Positions 57,331 through 64,000 of a DNA stretch of 64,000 nucleotides are shown in pieces (the first letter of the stretch is position 1; the number at the start of each line of letters is the position of its first letter). A program made the position numbers and the translations under genes. The notes beneath the pieces were generated by a model. It did no database searches and was not told the origin of the DNA. It saw only the letters and a program-made list of their open reading frames with translations. This stretch comes from Solea solea (lineage: Eukaryota; Chordata; Actinopteri; Pleuronectiformes; Soleidae): assembly GCF_958295425.1 (NCBI RefSeq), contig NC_081154.1:1302001-1366000 (forward strand), read 5' to 3'.

Positions 57331-58950
57331 AATATAAGATATTAAGCAAACTGGCACATTTATCTTGTGAAAAAGCAAAAAAAAGAGCAAAGTTCCATAT
57401 AATTGAAAAATGGCCTTTTACTCTTCAAACAGTATTTCAGCAGCGACACAGGGAACTGCTAAGGAGAAAAGTACCAGAGTACAGGTACAGCTAAATGTTT
57501 TCAGATGAACGATAACTGCGGGGATAAATCATATTGCGATAGGTCTCGTTCAGCTGCAGCACAGTGATATTGCCGCCCATTATCTCCAGTATATAAACCA
57601 CTGTGGAAAGTCCTGACTCTGCCCTTTTTTTGGCACCGATCGTCTGCATGGGAGAAAATACCTGAGGGACCCTGAAGTGTTTTCTCAGCCTCCCACATCA
57701 TAATAAACAAGGTGAAGGCAAAGACATTTCCAGCACGCGGCACAACAGCCGACTGCACCGGCGACTCATTATCTGCATGAGAAGGTGAGGGGAAATGTGT
57801 TGTCATGGCTACATGCTGCTGCTATTAATGTAGTCACAAAACACATCTTTGTCTCTTTCCCTTCACACTTGTTTGTCTCGGTAGCCGTGCCTGCTCTTCC
57901 AGTCTCATACCTCCAGCTTTCAGAGGCCACACTTGCACGTTACATAACCCTGACGGAGGATCCACCCAGGTTCCTAAAAAGGTTAGACATTCCTCTCCGG
58001 GCGCTACGTCACAAAAAAAAGGTTATGATACCAGGTGCAGAAAGGAATGGATTGTTCCACGCCTCATTAGCATACAAGCAGGTCCTGCTGTGAGGTCGGC
58101 TGTGGTTGGCTGGTGGGAGTGAAGGAGGGAGGAGGGAGGAGGGAGGAGGAGGAGAGGAGAGAGGATTCTCCTGTGATGACGCAGAAGCCCTGCAACCCTA
58201 TCTATTTTTAAACCTATTGAAGTGTGCACCACCCTTTCAATACTGTAACCTTCAACCAAAACAAACAGAGGCAGAGAAACAGCAACATATTCCTCGCCTC
58301 GCCTCTCCAGCTTATAGCGTCTCAATGAAATATGGATTGTGACTCCATATATTGCTGAGATGTCGTGCTTTCACATTGAATGATCGTCTGGCTCGGGATA
58401 AGAACAGGGTCGAGTGGATGATCCCCACTAAAATGACTTGGCAGCACTTGAAAGCAGCGTCTGACTGAGGTTCTGTGCCCGGCAAACACAGCACAGCCTG
58501 TGTTCATTAAAAAGCCTCAGCTCGGCTTTTATCAGCCAATAACACACAGACTGAATGGAAAGCTTTTTATTTATTTTATATTTCTTTATTATACCCTCTT
58601 TATCTTCCTTTCAGTCAAGTGAAATGTTAAGCGTCCTCAGAGTTGCAGTATCTCTGGACCCGGAGCCTCGCAAATGTCATCGCCAACTCTGTTTACGCCG
58701 GAATCAGTAACCAGTGACAGGTGCCGTCCAGGCGTCCGATCATTCATGACGGCCACAGCGCCGATCACAGTCTTAATATAGATCACCTCCACACACAAGC
58801 ACAATATCAAGGCTGCATCCACTTAGAAACAGAAATTGCCAAATATGATCTTTTTCTGTCGCCACTGTAAACACTGTAGTACACATGCCAGGCCTGTATG
58901 TGGCACTGTAACGCTGCTCTACACTACAACATATAAAATCACACAAACAG
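57331..58950. other. Intergenic DNA; 57,500-57,800 and 58,330-58,520 possibly conserved non-coding
   Basis: Mostly unique, less AT-rich sequence with a GGA-rich tract at 58,120-58,164. Frames of 100-102 codons on both strands (57,501-57,806, 57,785-58,093, 58,023-58,325) contain no recognisable domain. Confidence 0.3.
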
Positions 58951-59170
58951 TTTATCCTAATCTTCACAGCAAGCTGCAGTACGATTATCGTGACATGTAG
59001 CCATTTAGCTTAAGTTAGCATGGACAGCTAACAGGGCTGCTAGCTGCAGGTTCAGAATATCTAGAATGATCTATTGAGGATAAATGATCTTTTACTCATC
59101 AAAGGTACGCACATAACTTACAAGCTACAGTAGCCAGTTAAGCTAACTGGCTGCTAGCTGTAGGTTTGTT
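58951..59170. repeat. TTAGC-rich repeat family, copy 2
   Basis: ctaatcttcacagcaagctg plus cagtacgattatcg is about 90% alike by eye to 56,928 onward, continuing through ttagcttaagttagcatgga and gatcttttactcatcaaagg (compare tgttttactcttcaaagtac at 57,010). Confidence 0.65.
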
Positions 59171-59365
59171 TAGCAGCATTTAAATGTAGCAGCTGAGGAA
59201 AGAAAATAAAACTTATCGTAAAGCGAAAAAAGAACCAAATAATCTCCAAACACGAGAAGAAGAACTTAAAGACGATGAAGACGAGCGACAATGAATGCAA
59301 GTGAAAGAGAAAGAGGCGGGTGGAGATTTTACCAGTTAAAAGTAACATTTCACAGCTCCCAAAAT

Positions 59366-59390
59366 ATTACATTACATTACATTACATTAC

Positions 59391-59424
<34 letters not shown>
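59366..59424 (+). repeat. (ATTAC)n(TA)n compound microsatellite
   Basis: About five ATTAC units passing into about 15 TA units. Confidence 0.95.
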
Positions 59425-59428
<4 letters not shown>

Positions 59429-59489
59429 GCAGATACAATAAAAGACCAATCACACGGCAGCAACTCAGTAGACATGGTCAAGGCGCCCA

Positions 59490-60000
59490 GGTTCAGAAGT
59501 TCAAACCAAGCACCAGAATGAGAAGGGAAAGGCCTTGTTAATGCTAGAGGTCAGAAGACCAGACCATGGTTAGAAACAATAAAAACGCTTGAGTCATACG
59601 TTCTGCATGGGGTCATGGGTGGAGCCAAAGTGGATGACCTCCAGTTTGATTGCATGAACCAACACACATCACTTTCCAGTCTTGTTTTGGTCAAAAGAGA
59701 CGACAACGAAGACAATAACTACAGAAACTTGGTTGAGATCATGCGAGGACGTCGTCCACTGCCCACAAGTCATCGCTCAAACAATACAAGGAAATACGAA
59801 CCTGTGAACTTAGACCCAGAAAGACCTCATTTAAATAACCACTCAATGATCTGTTAAAGTACAACACCTTGAACTTTGAAGCAGCAACAAAAGCAAAAGA
59901 CACCGAGGATTGACACTCCTGCCAGAAAACAAGGTGTCGGGTGAATGAAGTTTGGAGTTGTAATGTTAATCTAGTGAGTTGTGACATTAATAACAGAGCA
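59490..60000 (+). pseudogene. Decayed transposase-gene relic (Tc1/mariner-like), with an unrelated internal segment
   Basis: caccagaatgagaagggaaa (59,512), ccttgttaatgctagaggtc (59,532), catttaaataaccactcaat (59,828) and acaccttgaactttgaagca (59,864) followed by gaggattgacactcctgcca (59,907) occur in the order recalled for a fish DNA-transposon transposase gene. All frames are broken. About 245 bp (59,577-59,820), including an 80-codon frame starting MGGAKVDDLQFD, do not fit that gene and were probably inserted. The family assignment is from memory. Confidence 0.4.
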
Positions 60001-60612
60001 CTCACATGAATATGGTGGAGGCTTCAAGTAAAACACTGCTCATTTACTTGGAAAGCTCAATATTATCAACAAAAAGTCACATGTACCTATTAAAGTGGCC
60101 TGTGATGTACAGTTTAGACATTCTAAGACAGGATGGGGGAAAAAAGTAATATCCTCCAAGATTCACCTCTGGCCCACTAATCTACAATAATCCTCATCTG
60201 GAATCAACTACTATCCAACGTACCACACGTCCCTCTCAGCTCACCGGGCTGCTCCCGTCATCGCGCCGAAAAAATACTTGGACACATTGTGTCCTCGTTG
60301 GAAGACTTGTGACACTGTACACACCACTGTGTCAAAACACAGTAGAAATGTCTCATCTGCACTTCAGGGCGACTCATTGTGGCTCATAAACACGGTGTGT
60401 ACAGTCGTTTTGGACGCTCAGGTCCGAGTGTGTGATGGTGTGAACAAGTGAACACATAAATCATGTGTTTACCAGTAAAAATTGACTTTTTCAGAGATTT
60501 ATAGCTAAACAAAAAGTGACCTCATTTTCAAAAAGAATCAAAGAGAGATTAATATTTGAAATTTACAAGTAGCTGGAATATCTAAATTTGAAATAAAATC
60601 ATTACTGAATAG
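60001..60612. other. Intergenic DNA, nothing recognised
   Basis: No simple repeats, RNA gene or coding signal seen. Confidence 0.45.
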
Positions 60613-61020
60613 TTAAAGGTACAGTTTGTCACAGTTAAAAATCCTACAGTCATAAAAACGAGTATGAAAATGAAGATTGTACTGTAAATCTACAGCCAGC
60701 AGCCATTTAGCTTAGCATGAAAGCAGGATCAACTGCCACCTGTTAAATGTACGACATCATATTTTATTAGCTACCAGCTAACATTATCATATTCAAAACG
60801 AGTATGCAAACACCTAGCTATAACGACTTGATAAGATAACTAGCCTCTAGCATGTACTTCATATTTAGTGTAGCTAAATCTTCACAGTTAGCATAGACAG
60901 TTTCATTCACATTGTAATTTTATTTTAGAAACCTGCTGAAATAATAACCTTTTACTTTTTATCATGTTGCTTAATATTCACAATAAGACGATTATGATGC
61001 TAACGCTTTCAGAAATGCTA
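60613..61020. repeat. TTAGC-rich repeat family, copy 3
   Basis: Begins agttaaaggtacagtttgtc, an AAAGG-type terminus, then has agccatttagcttagcatga and aatcttcacagttagcatag, alike in wording to copies at 56.9 and 58.95 kb but more diverged. Confidence 0.45.
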
Positions 61021-61949
61021 ATCAAGCATTTATTGAATGATAATGTTATTTGTGTTGTGAGATTCTGAAACTGCGTAATAGTGAAATTTTCAGTCGTAAT
61101 TTTTCTCTGTCATGTTCTTCAACGATGAGCTGCTAGCTTGCTAAGATATTAGCATCTGTGGCTGCTAAGACACTGACATGTAAATATTGATGATGCTATG
61201 ATGCAACTCTAAGATGGCCGCCACTCATGTCAGGAGTAAAAACACAGCTACGTTTACCATTAAATGCACTTTTGTCCTGATTGTTTCACATTAAGTCAGT
61301 CGTTCACATGGTACTGTGATTTTTAAACGTGGCCGCGTTGCTCTACAATGTTTGTGTGTGTAAAGTACCGTGACGAGCGCCATCGACTGATATTGCTAAC
61401 ACTAGTATTAGTAATAAAGCAGTATTTTCTCCTTCCTGTGTAAACACAACGTGCCATTACTCACTAATACACTGTGTAAACAAGGCCTACGTCAGACATG
61501 AACGTCCATTGTAGTCAAATAAAATGTTTAACAACATAAAGGTAATTGCTGTTAATTAGGGATCGTTATACAGTTAATGAAATGATGGCTAATTATGATC
61601 ATATTTATTCTTCTCTGCCTGGAAGTCACAGAACGTTCAAACATAGAATTCCAGTCGGCTGAGAAAACGCCCTTCAGAACAAACACCGTACATGTTGAAT
61701 GTGCTGCTGTGTGTGTGTGTGTGTGTGTGTGTGATAAGGACCTGCGTGTAATATGTGAAGCTCTCGTCAGGAATGTAATTCTCTGAAGCAGCGGGCGAAC
61801 ACACAAGATGGAGTCACAGCACGGCAACACCCCAGACCCTGGGAGTCTCCCAGCTGGTGAGACACCAGACCATCTGTGGGCTTGTTTATCCCAGAGAGCT
61901 GAGGTGGTCATGTGGAACTGTGTATGTGTGTATGTGTGTGTGTGTGTAT
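61021..61949. other. Intergenic DNA with (GT)n
   Basis: (GT)n at 61,709-61,733 and 61,923-61,947. No gene; a 119-codon minus frame (61,552-61,911) includes translated CA repeat and has no domain. Confidence 0.55.
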
Positions 61950-62349
61950 TAAAAGGGATAGTTCAGGGTTTTTTAAAAAACTAAACAAAACAGTGTGGTA
62001 CAGCACTGACTGTGTGTGTGTGTGTGTGTGTGGGCGCCACCTGTGCTGAGAAGCAGCCTGAAAACAAGGCTCACCCAATATAATCTAGGCCATCTTAAGT
62101 CTACGATGTCCTACGAATATGTTTCTCACCTTATTTCACCATCGTACTGCCTTTTTCTGATTTGACTCACTATCCCACACCAAAGTCCATAGAGAAAACC
62201 AGTGTTTTTAGATCACAGGGTCACATGAGCTGCTGTTATTTGCAATGTTTGTGTTGCTCGGGTAAATTCAAACGGACCATGTGTAACACAGACGTCAGAA
62301 AAACAACATGTTTGAACTTACTGAAGGAGGCAACGGTGGAACAACCACC

Positions 62350-62380
<31 letters not shown>

Positions 62381-62516
62381 GTGTGTGTGCGTGTGTGTGT
62401 GCCCTGCTGTAAAGTCGCTGGTTTTCTCTATGGACTTTGGTGTAGGGAGATTGACCAGTTTGAAAAGATATTCTTCAGATTCTGTAGACTTGGTGAGCCT
62501 ACAGTATATTAAGTGG
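61950..62516 (+). mobile_element. Palindromic MITE-like element with (GT)n expansions in both halves
   Basis: Left terminus ttaaaagggatagttcaggg; inner arms cacaccaaagtccatagaga (62,176) and tttctctatggactttggtg (62,424) are perfect or near-perfect inverted partners. (GT)n tracts at 62,011-62,032 and 62,351-62,401 have grown inside. Right arm ends tattaagtggc, abutting the next element. Confidence 0.7.
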
Positions 62517-62524
62517 CGCTTTTC

Positions 62525-62878
62525 CCTCATATATGCTCTAGCATGACTCAGCACCACTCGACTTGTTTTTTTGGTGTTTTTTTAAGTACCTGCTCTGATG
62601 AGGTTCCAATTGCGAGTTGAGCCGATACTAAAATGTGACGTCAACAGACTGCCGGCCAGTGATTGGTCAGAGTTGTGTCATCACTGGAAGAGTCACGAGC
62701 GCGACATCTGACACAAGAATCAAAACCGAATAATGCCGAACTGTCGGTCATTTAAAAAGACTCTGTGCGTTCATCTCCAACATTTAGCAAAGGAAATATT
62801 TTTAGCGACAGGTACTATGAAGTAATGAAAAACGACACGTCTGATACCAAAGCCGAGTAGTGCTAGAACTGTCCCTTT
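62525..62878 (+). mobile_element. MITE with CTCTAGCAtgACTC / CGAGTAGTGCTAGAAC termini
   Basis: Left tgctctagcatgactcagca and right ccgagtagtgctagaactgt are imperfect inverted termini. Interior (ttgagccgatactaaaatgt, tcagagttgtgtcatcactg, tactatgaagtaatgaaaaa) is recalled as a well-preserved fish MITE. About 354 bp, non-coding. It lies within a few bases of the preceding element. Confidence 0.65.
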
Positions 62879-63513
62879 CATTCGTCAGTATTTTGTGTGT
62901 GTTTGAATATTGCTTTGTGCTCCCACTGTGAGGCTTGAACGCATTCAATACCTATTTGAAAAGCGACAATTTGAGCTGTAGACTGTTTGTCTGGTAGAGG
63001 CCAAACCAATTATTTACTGCACTGAACACAATGTAAAAATGTTCTTTACTTTGGACAGTTTCACAAAACTGAGTCAAACTGCAGCTCAGAGTATGAATCG
63101 TCCAACACGGACATCACAACACGTCACTTTTCATTTTTCTTAGCGACTCAGTATGTTGACAACAAACCAATAAGGGCGTGTTTATCTGACAAGAAACGAG
63201 TTATGAAAGCAAAGCCTGGTTTATTTGTTTTTCTTCCTCTGGCGTTCACAAAGGTACTGACACAGCATCTACCAGGAATGTGTCTCACAAGGGTGGAATC
63301 GCAACTGGCATCAACATTGCTTGGCTCTCTAATCCTCCGTAAACTACTCCTCCGAGTTTCGGGGGGAGATTAATTTGCAATGCTTGGGATTCTGGGGATT
63401 TTGTTTTAATTCAAACTTGGGTTGAAATTTCACAAGCACAAGCAAAATTCAGAAAATACAGAAGCACCGTGTCCGTCTCTTACATAATTATATAATTATA
63501 TTCTGCTTCACTC
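62879..63513. other. Intergenic DNA, no gene recognised
   Basis: 63,280-63,480 is repeat-free; no coding frame over 60 codons. Confidence 0.4.
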
Positions 63514-64000
63514 AGAGAAGCTGTTGGAATATTAGCTTCAGTCAGGGCAAAACTATTTGACTCTCCTTTGTAGCATGACACAGCTATTTTCTTGCTAACT
63601 GTGTGTAGACTGTAAGTAGAGATGATTTTAGCATTTATCTCACTGAAGAATTAGAACTAAAGTATTAACTTCTACAAACCAGTAACATACTGGGTTTTTT
63701 TCCTGATTATATCAACAAAAAAAACTTGATTTAATGAGAAAAGCTGTTATATTATATTATATTATTATATTATTGTAATATTAGCTGTACGGTCATGGCA
63801 GAATTAGCATGATATGAATGTTCTTGCTAACTGTGTGTGGACTGTAAGTAGCATTTCATTGTTGTAGCTAAAGTAGAGATGATTTGAACGAGTTAGCGTT
63901 TATTTCCTTGAAGAATTAAAAATGTAAGTATTTTATATAACATATAATTAAATACATCAGAGAAGCTGTTAGCTGTACAGTCTCCTTTGTAGCATGACAT
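63514..64000 (+). repeat. Diverged tandem repeat, about 223-bp period, running off the window
   Basis: agagaagctgtt (63,514), gagaaaagctgtt (63,736) and agagaagctgtt (63,959) head successive copies. cttgctaactgtgtgtagac at 63,592 matches cttgctaactgtgtgtggac at 63,823, and gactctcctttgtagcatga at 63,559 matches agtctcctttgtagcatgac at the very end. The repeat continues beyond the edge. Confidence 0.8.

Noticed and set aside
57501..58342. Cluster of about 100-codon frames on both strands
   Set aside because: Mutually overlapping, no domain recognised, expected at this frequency in less AT-rich random DNA.
1..64000. Endogenous retrovirus or full-length LINE
   Set aside because: No long reading frame, no paired LTRs and no reverse-transcriptase-like peptide were seen on either strand.

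Overview
The window is vertebrate nuclear DNA, almost certainly from a teleost and probably a percomorph. Evidence: very dense (CA)n, (CTAT)n and (GGA)n microsatellites; several short elements recognised from memory as classic fish SINEs and MITEs; and 64 kb without one convincing exon. No protein-coding gene, rRNA gene or intact tRNA gene is supported. Open frames of 60-211 codons are either translated microsatellites or short unconserved-looking frames inside AT-rich intergenic DNA. This should be read as a heterochromatic satellite block plus its gene-free flank.

Region 1 (1-18,075) is a 38-bp satellite in two opposed arrays. About 131 monomers run in one orientation (1-4,974) and roughly 319 in the other (about 5,735-17,862). 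Between them lie three copies of a 73-nt sequence resembling tRNA-Thr(AGU). The first lacks its first 14 nt exactly at the orientation switch. Copies 2 and 3 sit 308 bp apart in a composite unit: tRNA-like head, short 38-bp array, then a tail containing GACACAATAACATCAG. A diverged form of that tail recurs at 18,042-18,065, beyond the long array. The long array can therefore be read as the third composite unit with its internal array hugely expanded. Both arrays have higher-order structure: a 1,824-bp (48-monomer) unit in the left array, and duplications at offsets of 4,057 and 6,975 bp in the right array. Two monomers from the right edge, 15 bp of telomere-like sequence is bracketed by a 10-bp direct repeat.

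Region 2 (18,076-64,000) is intergenic. It holds minisatellites (21 bp at 25.2 kb, 19 bp at 44.7 kb, 18 bp at 30.3 kb, 15 bp at 30.6 kb), long tetranucleotide tracts (20.6, 31.4 and 39.3 kb), and tRNA-derived SINEs (40.4, 46.4, 50.6 and 51.4 kb). It also holds hAT-like MITEs (40.6, 48.8 and 62.5 kb), an imperfectly palindromic MITE-like family (24.1, 38.0, 46.6, 54.8 and 62.0 kb), a repeat with an expanded trinucleotide core (42.7-43.7 kb), and a decayed transposase-like relic (59.5-60.0 kb). Diverged TTAGC-rich duplications fill 56.6-61.0 kb, and a tandem repeat of about 223 bp runs off the right end. A few less repetitive stretches (30.8, 31.8, 36.2, 44.1, 51.7 and 57.5 kb) are possible conserved non-coding elements, but only a cross-species comparison could show that.

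Repeat identifications rest on recalled motifs and visible internal repeats, not on a database search; boundaries of dispersed elements are approximate.
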